The translations under genes and the position numbers were made by a program. A DNA stretch of 64,000 bases, taken from NCBI GenBank assembly GCA_963773195.1, contig CAVZAE010000006.1:124001-188000 (forward strand), in the 5' to 3' direction. Positions 49,809-59,379 of the stretch are shown piece after piece (positions within the stretch are counted from its first letter, which is position 1; the number at the start of each line of letters is the position of its first letter). The DNA is from CAIWHR01 sp963773195 (GTDB lineage Bacteria; Pseudomonadota; Gammaproteobacteria; Burkholderiales; Casimicrobiaceae). Under the pieces are notes generated by a model that saw only the letters and a program-made list of their open reading frames with translations, made no database searches and was not told where the DNA came from.

Positions 49809-50651
49809 GTGGAGATCTTTGGATTCGATGCGTTCTCTCCCAAGCAGATCGCCGCCCGGGTAGCAGACGTCGGTGTAACGAAAGCGCGGCTGCCGCTGCT
49901 CACAATGTCGATGCTCGCAATGGCAGCGGGAGGGTTTATAGGGTTAGGCGCGATGTATTACACCCTCGTCGCAGCCGATTCAACCCTTCCGTTTGCTGCG
50001 AGCCGGTTGGTCGGCGGACTCGCGTTCTCGCTTGGCCTGATTTTGGTGGTCGTTGCGGGCGCCGAACTCTTCACCGGCAACAATCTGATGGTGATGGCAT
50101 GGGCGGATCGCCGAATCACGACGACCGAACTGCTTCGCAACTGGACCATCGTGTATGTCGCCAATGCGTTTGGCGCAGTCGGACTCGCAGTGCTCGTCTA
50201 CCTGTCAAATCACGGTAGCCTGAATGGCGGAGCCGTCGCCGCTGCGTACATCAAGATCGCCAGTGCCAAGACGTCGCTGCCATTCGGTGAGGCGTTCTTC
50301 AAAGGCGTGCTGTGCAATCTTCTCGTATGTCTCGCCGTGTGGCTGGCCCTCGCCGCCCGTAGCGTGACCGACAAGGTGGTTGCGGTCGTGTTTCCAACGT
50401 CCGCCTTCGTTGCGGCAGGCTTTGAACATTGCATCGCCAATGTGTACTTCATCTCGCTGGGGTTGCTTCTGCGCGGTCAAGCGTCGCCGGTCGACTTGAG
50501 CCAGGTCGCCTCGTTGGACTGGACCGGATACGTACGCAACTTGATCCCGGTCACGCTCGGTAACATCGTCGGTGGGAGCATCATGGTCGCGGCGGTGTAT
50601 CACCTGATCTACAACCGCGCGCTGACGAACAAGGGCAAAACTGACGGCTAG
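49809..50651 (+). CDS. focA: Formate/nitrite channel (FocA-like)
   Basis: A pentameric FNT-family formate channel of about 280 residues. The family marks are SRLVGGLAFSLGLILVVVAGAELFTGNNLM, seen here in pieces, then GEAFFKGVLCNLLVCLAVW and VAAGFEHCIANVYFI. The start is probably the GTG at 49809, because AGGAGG lies at 49796-49801; a GTG at 49791 is in frame but would put that site inside the gene. It follows pflB-pflA, so export or re-import of formate is its likely job. Codon use differs from pflB: TTA, ATA, TTT and GGA codons are more frequent. The frame is intact. Confidence 0.92.
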   Translation: MEIFGFDAFSPKQIAARVADVGVTKARLPLLTMSMLAMAAGGFIGLGAMYYTLVAADSTLPFAASRLVGGLAFSLGLILVVVAGAELFTGNNLMVMAWADRRITTTELLRNWTIVYVANAFGAVGLAVLVYLSNHGSLNGGAVAAAYIKIASAKTSLPFGEAFFKGVLCNLLVCLAVWLALAARSVTDKVVAVVFPTSAFVAAGFEHCIANVYFISLGLLLRGQASPVDLSQVASLDWTGYVRNLIPVTLGNIVGGSIMVAAVYHLIYNRALTNKGKTDG

Positions 50652-50734
50652 GCGGATCCCGTGAACTTTCCCTTTGACGGGGTCTCCGAAAGCTGGCAGA
50701 TTACACGCGCCTTCTTCGCGAGGAGATAGTGCCC

Positions 50735-53661
50735 ATGTCGCCGCTTGGGTCACCAGATCTCTCGGCAATGGCGCCCGCAGCGGTCAGCCCACAGCCAGAC
50801 CGTGCGCCGGACAGCCTCGCGGGCGGCACACCCGAAGCGCTCCGAAGCGATCTGATTGCGCTGCTTGGGCTCGACCGGGTTCTTGCACGAGCCATCGACC
50901 TCATCCGCTACGCCACCGACGCGAGTCCCTACCGCCTATTTCCCAAAGTTGTCGTCGTCGCGCAGGACACGGACGACGTCCGCAAGGTTCTCGCCTATGC
51001 GGGCCAGCGACACGAAAGCGTGACATTCCGCGCTGCCGGAACGAGCCTGTCGGGTCAGGCGCAGGGCGACGGCATTCTGGTCGACGTGCGTCGTCACTGG
51101 TCGGGCGTGGAAGTCGAGGCGGGAGGACGGCGTCTGCGCGCGCGGCCCGGCACGATCCTGTCGCGCGGCAATGCGGCTCTTGTTCCATACGGATATCGGA
51201 TCGGCCCGGATCCGGCCAGCGCGTCGGCGCTGCACGATAGGCGGCGTAATCGCCAACAACTCGAGCGGAATGTGCTGCGGGACGACCCAGAACTCCTACA
51301 AGACGCTGTCGTCGCTCACGTTCATGCTCCCCTCCGGTACGACGATCGACACGAGCCTTCCGGATGCCGATACAGCAGTTCGCCGCAGCCGAGCCGGCGC
51401 TCGCCGGCCGGGTTGGTCGAAATCAAGCGCGACGATCGAATCGGATCCGGCCCTTGTCGCTCGCCTGCGCAGGAAGTTCAGCATCAAGAACACGACCGGC
51501 TACCACATGGAGGCATTCCTCGATGGCGCGACGCCGTGCGAGATCTTCCGCCGGTTGATCGTGGGATCCGAAGGGACGCTGGCCTTCATCGTCGAAGCGG
51601 TCTTCGACACGATTCCCGACGATCAGTTTCGGCTCACCTCGTTCATGATCTTTCCCGACATGTACGAGGCATGTGCGGCCGTGAAGCCCTTCGTCGACAG
51701 CGGCGCGGCCGCCGTGGAGCTGCTCGATCGCGCGTCGCTGCGCGCCGTCGAAGGCAAGCCCGGCGTGCCCGATGCGCTGGAAGGCGCTGCCCGATACCGC
51801 GACCGCACTGCTGGTCGAGTACCGAGCTCCGAGCGAGGTCGCTCGGACGGAAGCCTTGCGCATCGGCACGCGAAACACTGTCCGGACTCGCGCTGCTGGA
51901 GCCGGCCGCGTTCACGAAAGACCCGAAGCTCGCGGCGCAGTTCTGGAACGTACGCAGCGGACTGCTGCCGTCGGTCGGCGGTGCGCGTCCGCCGGGATCG
52001 TCTTTCATCCTCGAGGACGTCTGCTTCCCGCCGGAACGGCTCGCCGACGGCGCGCTCGACCTGGCAGCGCTGTTCGCCAAGCACGACTACGCGGGCGTCG
52101 TCTTCGGCCACGCTTCGGCGGGCAATCTGCATTTCCTGATCACCCCGTTCCTGAACGACGCGAAGGACATCGCGCATTTCGGCCGCTTCATGCAAGACGT
52201 CGTCGAGCTCGTCGTCGGCAAGTACGACGGCTCGCTCAAGGCCGAGCACGGCACCGGACGCAACGTCGCACCCTTCGTCGAGCGCGAATGGGGGCCGAAG
52301 CTCACCGGACTGATGCGGAACCTGAAGCGACTCGCGGATCCGCAGAACATCCTTGTCACCGGGGGTCATCCTCACCGACGATCCCGATAGTCACCTCAAG
52401 CACCTTCAGACGGCGCCCGTCGATCGAGGCGACCATCGATCGCTGCATCCAGTGCGGGTTCTGCGAGCCGCGTCTGCCCGAGTCGCAATCTCACGACGAC
52501 GCCGCGACAGCGAATTGCGCTGCGGCGCGAGATGGCTCGCCAACCCGAATCGTCTCCCTTGCTGGCGGCGATTCTGGCGGACTACGACTACGACGCGATC
52601 CAGACCTGCGCCGGCGACGGCAGTTGCGAGATCGCCTGCCCGGTCGACATCAACACCGGCGCCTTCATCAAGCACCTGCGGCATCTGGGGCACGGTCCTC
52701 GTTCGGAAGCCGTTGCGGCGAGCGCGGCGCGTCACTTCGTCAAGGTGGAACGCGGCGCACGGCTCGCCGTCGGCATGGCAGGCGGCGACCGCGCGCGTGG
52801 TCGGCAATGGTGCTCTCAGGACGCTCACCCGCGCCGCCCGCGGCGTCGTCAGCAAGGAGCTGATACCCGACTGGTCGACCAACACGCCGCCTGCGGCAAC
52901 CAGCCTGCCGGCAACCCGGCGCGACGGCGCTGCCGCGGTCTACTTCACGGCTTGCGTCAACCGTATCTTTGGTCGCGCCGGGGATCTGCGAACGCCGTCG
53001 CTGCAGGAGGCGATGGTCGAAGTGTCGGCGCGCGCGGGCATGCCGTTGTGGATTCCGGACGACATCGGCGGCCATTGCTGCGCAACGATCTGGCACTCCA
53101 AAGGTTACGAAGAAGGCAACGGGATCATGGCGAACCGTGCCGTGGAAAGCCTCTGGCGCTGGTCGGACGACGGGAAACTGCCGATCGTCTGCGACGCCAG
53201 CTCGTGCTCTTTCGGAATTGCCAGCGAGATCGGACCTTACCTCAGTCCGGAGAATCGCGAGCGACATGCAGCGCTCACGATACTCGATTCGATCGCGTGG
53301 GCGCACGATCGGCTGCTGCCAAGACTCTCCATACGGCGAAAGGCAGGCGCGGCAGTTGTTCACCCCAGCTGCTCGGCGATTCACCTCGGTCTCGGCGGAA
53401 AGCTGCACGCGATCGCTGCTGCGCTCGCCGACAAGGCGATCACGCCGGCGTCGGCCGGATGCTGTGCCTTTGCCGGTGATCGCGGCTTCCTGCACCCGGA
53501 GCTGACGCGATCGGCGACCGCGGCGGAGGCCGAGGAAGTTGGCGCGGAGGTGTTCGATGCCTATCTCGGAAGCAACCGCACTTGCGAGATTGGCCTCAAT
53601 ACGGCCACAGGGCAAGAACTACGAATCGTTCATCTACTTGCTGGAAGAACTGACCCGCTAG
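50735..53661 (+). CDS. FAD/Fe-S D-lactate dehydrogenase (Dld-II type; frameshifted)
   Basis: A membrane-peripheral oxidoreductase of about 975 residues that would oxidise D-lactate (or another 2-hydroxy acid) and pass electrons to quinone. The FAD_binding_4 part shows FRAAGTSLSGQAQGDGI and TIGGVIANNSSGMCCG. The FAD-oxidase C-terminal domain has NTTGYHMEAFLDG, VFGHASAGNLHFLITPF and KAEHGTGRNVAPF. Two Fe-S motifs follow (CIQCGFC and CAGDGSCEIACP), then two CCG-type domains (CVNRIFG...GGHCC and HPSCSAIHLG...GCCAFAGD). The start at 50735 has GAGGAG. At least eight frameshifts split it, the most in the window. It is followed by lactate permease and LutABC. Confidence 0.87.
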
Positions 53662-53718
53662 CACCAGTGCGCTGCGATCGGGCGACAGGCCGCGCACACG
53701 CATCACGAGGAGAAGAAC

Positions 53719-55383
53719 ATGCAAACCTGGACGCAGGTCTACGACCCCCTCGGCGCACTCTGGTTGTCCGCGCTGGTCGCGGCGCTGCCGATCGTTTTCT
53801 TCTTCGTCACGCTCGCGGTGTTCCGCTGGGAGGCTTATCTCGCCGGCCTGGGTACGATCGTCGTTACGCTTGTCATCGCGATCGCTGTCTATGGCATGCC
53901 TGTCGGACTCGCCGCACTCGCTACCGGCATGGGGATGGCGTACGGCCTGTGGCCGATCTCGTGGATCATCCTGACCGCGGTCTTCCTCTACAAGCTGTCC
54001 GTCAAATCGGGACAGTTCGAGGTGATTCGGGCCTCGGTGGTGACGATCACCGAAGATCAACGGTTGCAGGTGATCCTGATCGGCTTCGCATTCGGGGCCT
54101 TCCTGGAAGGCGCGGCGGGCTTCGGCGCGCCGGTTGCCATTACTGCCGCCATCCTCGCGACCCTCGGGCTCAATCCGCTGTACGCGGCCGGCTTGTGCCT
54201 GATAGCGAATACCGCTCCCGTCGCGTTCGGCGCGCTCGGCATCCCGATTCTGGTGGCAGGAAGGACCGCCGGAATCGATCCGTTCCTGGTGGGCCAAATG
54301 GCTGGCCGTCAGTTGCCGCTCTTGTCGCTGTTCGTCCCGTTTTTCATCGTCTGGCTCATGGACGGCTTCAAGGGCGTTCAGCAGACGTGGCCTGCCCTGC
54401 TCGTGGCGGGCGGCAGCTTTGCGGTGACGCAGTTCTTCACCTCAAACTTCATCGGGCCGGAGCTGCCCGACATCACCTCCGCGCTGGTATGCCTGGCGGC
54501 AACGACCCTCTTTCTCAAGCTCTGGCATCCGAAGCAAGCCTACGCGTCCAGTTCGGGTAGCGTTGCCGCCGCAGCAGTGGCTGCGACGCCGGCGAAGCGA
54601 TCGAACTACACCACCGGGCAGATCCTCAAGGCGTGGTCGCCGTTCATCATCCTGACGGTGGTTGTGGTGATCTGGACGCTGCCCGGGTTCCGGGCGCTGT
54701 TCGACGCGGGCGGTCCCCTATACGGCACGACGTTGAGCTTCAAGATTCCGGGACTCCACGACATGGTGATCAGGACCACCCCCATTGTCGACAAGGCCAC
54801 GCCGTACGCGGCGACCTACAAGCTCGATCTGATCGCGGCCACTGGCTCCGGAATCCTGCTCGCCGCGGTGCTGTCGATGTTCGTGCTTGGCATCTCGGCG
54901 CGCGAAGGCATCGGTGTTTTCAAGGAGACTGTGAAGGATCTCGTCAAGTCGATTGTCACGATCTCCCTCGTTCTCGGTTTCGCGTTCATCGCCAACTATT
55001 CGGGCGTGTCATCCACGCTGGCACTGGCGATAGCGTCGAGCGGACACTGGTTCCCGTTCTTCTCACCGGTGCTCGGTTGGCTGGGCGTGTTTCTGACGGG
55101 CTCCGACACGTCGAGCAACGCGTTGTTCTCGAGCCTGCAGAGCATCACTGCCCATCAGATCGGTGTCTCCGACGTCCTCATGGTGGCTGCGAACAGCACG
55201 GGCGGCGTCACGGGCAAGATGATCTCCCCGCAATCGATCGCCGTCGCCTGCGCCGCGGTCGGCCTTGTCGGCCGGGAGTCGGAGCTGCTGCGCTTCACGG
55301 CGAAATGGAGCATAGTGTTCCTGCTCATCATCTGTGTCATCACGTACGTTCAGGCGTACCACCTCCAGTGGATGATTCCATGA
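53719..55383 (+). CDS. lctP: L-lactate permease (LctP family)
   Basis: A 554-residue, 12-14-helix lactate:proton symporter. Family marks are MGMAYGLWPISWIILTAVFL, IGFAFGAFLEGAAGFGAPVA, NTAPVAFGALGIPI, FLTGSDTSSNALFSSLQ and GGVTGKMISPQSIAVACAAVG. The N-terminal MQTWTQVYDPLG is typical. The frame is intact and the length is normal. It is flanked by a D-lactate dehydrogenase and LutABC, so lactate uptake is well supported; glycolate may also be carried. Confidence 0.95.
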   Translation: MQTWTQVYDPLGALWLSALVAALPIVFFFVTLAVFRWEAYLAGLGTIVVTLVIAIAVYGMPVGLAALATGMGMAYGLWPISWIILTAVFLYKLSVKSGQFEVIRASVVTITEDQRLQVILIGFAFGAFLEGAAGFGAPVAITAAILATLGLNPLYAAGLCLIANTAPVAFGALGIPILVAGRTAGIDPFLVGQMAGRQLPLLSLFVPFFIVWLMDGFKGVQQTWPALLVAGGSFAVTQFFTSNFIGPELPDITSALVCLAATTLFLKLWHPKQAYASSSGSVAAAAVAATPAKRSNYTTGQILKAWSPFIILTVVVVIWTLPGFRALFDAGGPLYGTTLSFKIPGLHDMVIRTTPIVDKATPYAATYKLDLIAATGSGILLAAVLSMFVLGISAREGIGVFKETVKDLVKSIVTISLVLGFAFIANYSGVSSTLALAIASSGHWFPFFSPVLGWLGVFLTGSDTSSNALFSSLQSITAHQIGVSDVLMVAANSTGGVTGKMISPQSIAVACAAVGLVGRESELLRFTAKWSIVFLLIICVITYVQAYHLQWMIP

Positions 55384-55438
55384 CTCCTTCCAGGAAGTTG
55401 AGCGGAATGAGCAGGCATCCAGACGACTGGCGCGGCGT

Positions 55439-56182
55439 ATGACAGTCGGCCTGTTCATCCCCTGCTATGTCGACGCGTTCTTTCCGGAGGTCGGCATCGC
55501 CACACTCGAGCTCCTGGAACGGTTCGGGATCGAAGTCGTCTATCCGCTCGACCAGACGTGCTGCGGCCAGCCGATGGCGAACAGCGGGTGCCACGACGAG
55601 GCCGCGGCGACCGAGCGTCTTTTCGTCAAGAACTTCGCGGGGTTCGACTATGTCGTCGGCCCATCGGGCAGCTGCGTGCACCACATCCGCGAACACCTGA
55701 CGGCGATCGCTCAGACTGCCCAGGTCAAGAAAGTGCGCGCGACGACCTTCGAGCTGGTCGAATTCCTGCACGACGTGGTCAAGGTGCAGGCCTTTCCTTG
55801 GGCAGAGTTTCGGCACAAGGTCGGGCTTCACAACGGCTGCTCAACGCTCCGAGCTTTGCGCGAGGCCAAGATGTCGGAGATCAACGAGCCCGATTTTTCG
55901 AAGCCGATGGACCTGCTGTCCAAGGTGAAGGGTATTCAGTTCGCCAAACCCGAACGCCCCGACGAGTGCTGCGGCTTCGGCGGTACCTTTTCCGTCTTCG
56001 AGGAGCCGGTTTCGGCGAGGATGGGTTACGACAAGGTCAACGATCATCACCGCGCGGGCGCCGAGTACATCGTTTCGGCCGACATGTCCTGCATGATGCA
56101 TCAGAGGGGCTGCGCGGAGCGGCTCGGACTTCCGATCAAATTCATTCACATCGCCCAGGTGCTCAACGGAGCGCGCGGATGA
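55439..56182 (+). CDS. lutA: Lactate utilization protein A (LldE-type, Cys-rich)
   Basis: A 247-residue subunit of the LutABC (LldEFG) L-lactate oxidase. It consists of two CCG domains: QTCCGQPMANSGC and NGCSTLRALR...ECCGFGGTF...DMSCMMH, which bind a Fe-S or heterodisulfide-type cofactor. It passes electrons between LutB and acceptors. The frame is intact, and the stop overlaps the lutB start as ATGA. The order lutA-lutB-lutC is the usual one. Confidence 0.94.
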   Translation: MTVGLFIPCYVDAFFPEVGIATLELLERFGIEVVYPLDQTCCGQPMANSGCHDEAAATERLFVKNFAGFDYVVGPSGSCVHHIREHLTAIAQTAQVKKVRATTFELVEFLHDVVKVQAFPWAEFRHKVGLHNGCSTLRALREAKMSEINEPDFSKPMDLLSKVKGIQFAKPERPDECCGFGGTFSVFEEPVSARMGYDKVNDHHRAGAEYIVSADMSCMMHQRGCAERLGLPIKFIHIAQVLNGARG

Positions 56183-57567
56183 AGCGCATCGACCACGCCG
56201 AGGCGTCGTCGAAATTCATTCGGGCGAAGGACCATGTCGAATTTCACGACCGAAGGCTCTGGGACCTGCGCCAGAAGCGCGATCGCGAAAGCGAGCGACT
56301 TGCGGAGTGGGAGGAGCTGCGCTCGCTTGCCTCCGCGATCAAGGAACACACGCTCGCCAATCTTGCCGAGTACCTGGAAGAGTTCGAGCGCAACGCGATC
56401 AAGAATGGCGCGCAGGTTCACTGGGCGCGCGACGCGGCCGAACACAACCAGGTCGTCTTCGACATCCTGAGCTCCCACGGCGCACGCACGCTGGTCAAGT
56501 CCAAGTCGATGTTGACCGACGAATGCGACATGCGGCCGTTTCTCGAGCATCGCGGGATCGAGGTCATGGAAACCGATCTCGGGGAGCGTATCCAGCAGCT
56601 CGACGACGAGCCGCCGAGCCACATCGTCGTGCCGGCGGTCCACAAGCTCAAGACCGACGTAGCGCGAGTCTTTGCCGAAACGATCGGAACCGACCCCAGG
56701 AACAGCGACGTCCATTACCTGGCCGAGAGCCAGCGCCAGCATACGCGTCCCTATTTCCTCCGGGCCGAAGCCGGCATGACGGGCGCCAACTTCGCCGTCG
56801 CGGAAACTGGCAGCGTCGTGGTCTGTACCAACGAGGGCAACGCCGACCTCAGCGTGAACCTGCCCAAGCTCTACATCGCCTCGATCGGCATCGAAAAGAT
56901 CATTCCCCGCATCGAGCATCTCGGGGTTTTCGTCCGCATGCTGTCACGAAGCGCCCTGGGCTCGCCGATCACGCAGCTCACCTCGCACTTTCGCGCTCCG
57001 CGCGACGGCACCGAGATGCATATCGTTTTGGTCGACAACGGGCGCGTAGAGCGCCTGGGCATGGCCGACTTCTGGTATTCGCTGAAATGCATTCGCTGCG
57101 GAGCGTGCATGAACACATGCCCCGTCTACCGACGCAGCGGCGGATTGAGCTACGGCGCAACCTACTCCGGCCCCATCGGCGTCATCATCGACCCGACCTT
57201 CAACCTGCGCAAGTACAGCGCACTGCCCTTTGCTTCGACCCTGAACGGAAGCTGCACGAGTGTCTGCCCGGTCAAGATCAACATCCACGAACAGATCTAC
57301 AAGTGGCGGCAAGTGATCAGCGAGCGCAACCAGCTTCCGATGGTCAAGAAAGAGGCGATGCAGATCGCGGGCAAGGTGCTGGCCAGCCCGAAGCTGTATC
57401 GCGCGGCTGTGGGTACAGCGGGAACGAGTTTGGAACACCTGCCTCGGTTCATGCTGTACAACCGGCTAAACGCCTGGGGTCGGCAGCGGGAGGTGCCGGA
57501 GGCTCCGCAATTCACGTTCCGGGACTGGTACCTGAAGCATCGCGGCAAAAAGAGAGCTAAGCAATGA
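56179..57567 (+). CDS. lutB: Lactate utilization iron-sulfur protein B (LldF-type)
   Basis: A 462-residue Fe-S subunit of LutABC. The N-terminal LutB/LUD domain includes KSKSMLTDECDMRPFLE and AEAGMTGANFAVAETGSVVV. Two 4Fe-4S motifs follow: CIRCGACMNTCPVY and a second set beginning in GSCTSVCPVKI, and a C-terminal DUF3390-like tail ends WYLKHRGKKR. The frame is intact, and both ends overlap neighbours as ATGA, so the three subunits are coupled. Confidence 0.94.
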   Translation: MKRIDHAEASSKFIRAKDHVEFHDRRLWDLRQKRDRESERLAEWEELRSLASAIKEHTLANLAEYLEEFERNAIKNGAQVHWARDAAEHNQVVFDILSSHGARTLVKSKSMLTDECDMRPFLEHRGIEVMETDLGERIQQLDDEPPSHIVVPAVHKLKTDVARVFAETIGTDPRNSDVHYLAESQRQHTRPYFLRAEAGMTGANFAVAETGSVVVCTNEGNADLSVNLPKLYIASIGIEKIIPRIEHLGVFVRMLSRSALGSPITQLTSHFRAPRDGTEMHIVLVDNGRVERLGMADFWYSLKCIRCGACMNTCPVYRRSGGLSYGATYSGPIGVIIDPTFNLRKYSALPFASTLNGSCTSVCPVKINIHEQIYKWRQVISERNQLPMVKKEAMQIAGKVLASPKLYRAAVGTAGTSLEHLPRFMLYNRLNAWGRQREVPEAPQFTFRDWYLKHRGKKRAKQ

Positions 57568-58148
57568 GCGGCCGCGATGAAATCCTGACCCGTATTCGCA
57601 AGGCCCAACCCGCTTCGCGGCCGCTGCCCGAGATCCCGACCTTCGATCAGGGCTTGTCGACCTCCATCGAGACGTTCAAGGCTGCACTGTTGCGGATGGG
57701 CGGCCGGTTCGTCGACGCTCCAACCGACGGGAATCTCGACGCACAAGTCCACGGGCTCTTTCCAGACGCCAAAGTCATCTGTTCGGCTGTGCCGGAAGTC
57801 AAGGGGAATCGCCCGATCGAGCGGGTCCTAATCCCGCAGGAGCTCGATGACGTCGACGTCGGCGTCGTGCGCGCGTTGTTTGGCGTCGCCGAAACGGGGT
57901 CGTTGTGGCTTTCGGAGGTGCAATACAAGATCGACGCCATCGGCTTCCTTGCGCAACACCTCGTCGTGCTGCTCGACCCGGATGCCATCGTCGCGAACAT
58001 GCACCAAGCCTATCGGCATGAGGGATTTTTCACGGCACGCTACGCCGTATTCATGACCGGTCCTTCCGCCACCGCTGATATCGAAGGTGTACTGATCCAC
58101 GGTGCACAGGGCATCCGGACGATGACGGTCATACCTGTGCGGATCTGA
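57564..58148 (+). CDS. lutC: Lactate utilization protein C (LUD domain)
   Basis: A 194-residue LUD-domain protein, third subunit of LutABC. The typical core is VGVVRALFGVAETGSLWLS, then LAQHLVVLLDPDAIV and MTGPSATADIEGVLIHGAQG. The N-terminus SGRDEILTRIRKAQ is usual for the family. The frame is intact. It ends the lactate part, 34 bases before ackA. Confidence 0.93.
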   Translation: MSGRDEILTRIRKAQPASRPLPEIPTFDQGLSTSIETFKAALLRMGGRFVDAPTDGNLDAQVHGLFPDAKVICSAVPEVKGNRPIERVLIPQELDDVDVGVVRALFGVAETGSLWLSEVQYKIDAIGFLAQHLVVLLDPDAIVANMHQAYRHEGFFTARYAVFMTGPSATADIEGVLIHGAQGIRTMTVIPVRI

Positions 58149-58182
58149 CGGTCGTCCGGCGCGCACACACCGGGGTGATGCC

Positions 58183-59379
58183 ATGGACGCGATTGCCGTC
58201 ATCAACGCCGGCTCGTCGAGCCTCAAGTTCTCGCTGTTCGCCGCCACCGGAGGCGATCTCGACCTCGTCGCGCGCGGCCAGGCCGAAGGTCTCTACACGG
58301 CACCCGCGTTTGTCGCGAAGGACGCGAACGGCCAGCTGCTCTCCGAGCGCACCTGGAGCGAGGGCACGAAGCTCGGCCACGACGGCGCGCTTGACCACCT
58401 GGTGCCGTTCCTGCAGGAGCGGTTCGCCGACCACCAACTGGTAGCCGTCGGCCATCGCGTAGTGCACGGGGGTCTCGAGTACGCCGAGCCCACCCGTGTC
58501 GACGCGGCGGTGCTCGCGGCGCTCGAGAAGTACGTTCCCCTCGCGCCACTGCATCAGCCGCACAACCTCGCGCCGATCCGGGCGCTGCTCGCCCGCGCGC
58601 CGGACCTGCCGCAGATCGCGTGCTTCGATACCGCGTTCCACCGTCGCCAGCCTGCGGTCGCGCAGGCGTTCGCGCTGCCAAAGTCGATCACCGAGCGCGG
58701 CGTGCGCCGCTATGGCTTCCATGGCCTCTCCTACGAGTACATCGCGCAGACGCTGCCCGGCGTGGATCCGCGCGCCGCGGCGGGCAACGCGATCGTGCTG
58801 CACTTAGGCAACGGTGCGTCGATGTGTGCGATGGCGAACGGAAAAAGCGTCGCGAGCACGATGGGCTTCACCGCGGCCGACGGGCTGCCGATGGGAACGC
58901 GCTGCGGCAGCCTTGACCCGGGCGTGGTCCTCTACCTGATGGACGAGCTCGCGATGGACGCGCGCGCGATCGAGAAGCTCATCTACCAGCAATCGGGATT
59001 GCTGGGCGTCTCGGGCATCTCGAGCGACATGCGGACGCTCGAAGCGAGCGCCGATCCGGCGGCGAAGGCGGCGATCGACTTGTTCATCTACCGGATCGGC
59101 CGGGAGCTCGGGTCGCTCGCCGCGGCGCTCGGTGGGCTCGACGCGATCGTGTTCACCGCGGGCATCGGAGAGAACAGCGCTCGGCTGCGGGAGCGCGTCT
59201 GCGGCGACGCCGCGTGGCTCGGCGTCGAGCTCGACCGCGCCGCCAACGACGCGCGCGGGCCGCGCATTTCGACCACGCAGAGTCGCGTCGCCGCCTGGGT
59301 GATCCCGACCAACGAAGAATTGATGATCGCGCGCCACACGCGCACGGCGCTCGGTACGCATGGAAAGGAACACCGATGA
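58183..59379 (+). CDS. ackA: Acetate kinase
   Basis: Makes ATP and acetate from acetyl-phosphate. The ASKHA motifs are VINAGSSSLKFSLF (phosphate 1), RRYGFHGLSYEYI, VLHLGNGASMCAMANGKS and FTAGIGENSARLRE. The 398-residue length matches the family. It is intact and coupled by ATGA to fabI. It belongs functionally with pta at 45532, although nearly 12 kb of pfl and lactate genes lie between. Codon use is again strongly GC3-rich, as in pflB and unlike focA. Confidence 0.94.
   Translation: MDAIAVINAGSSSLKFSLFAATGGDLDLVARGQAEGLYTAPAFVAKDANGQLLSERTWSEGTKLGHDGALDHLVPFLQERFADHQLVAVGHRVVHGGLEYAEPTRVDAAVLAALEKYVPLAPLHQPHNLAPIRALLARAPDLPQIACFDTAFHRRQPAVAQAFALPKSITERGVRRYGFHGLSYEYIAQTLPGVDPRAAAGNAIVLHLGNGASMCAMANGKSVASTMGFTAADGLPMGTRCGSLDPGVVLYLMDELAMDARAIEKLIYQQSGLLGVSGISSDMRTLEASADPAAKAAIDLFIYRIGRELGSLAAALGGLDAIVFTAGIGENSARLRERVCGDAAWLGVELDRAANDARGPRISTTQSRVAAWVIPTNEELMIARHTRTALGTHGKEHR

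Noticed and set aside
1580..53661. Calling the many frameshifted genes (SulP, Dld, DUF3141, Pta, PflA and others) pseudogenes.
   Set aside because: Motifs and lengths are complete once frames are joined, there is no loss of catalytic residues, and shifts sit in GC runs. Sequence error is the simpler reading.
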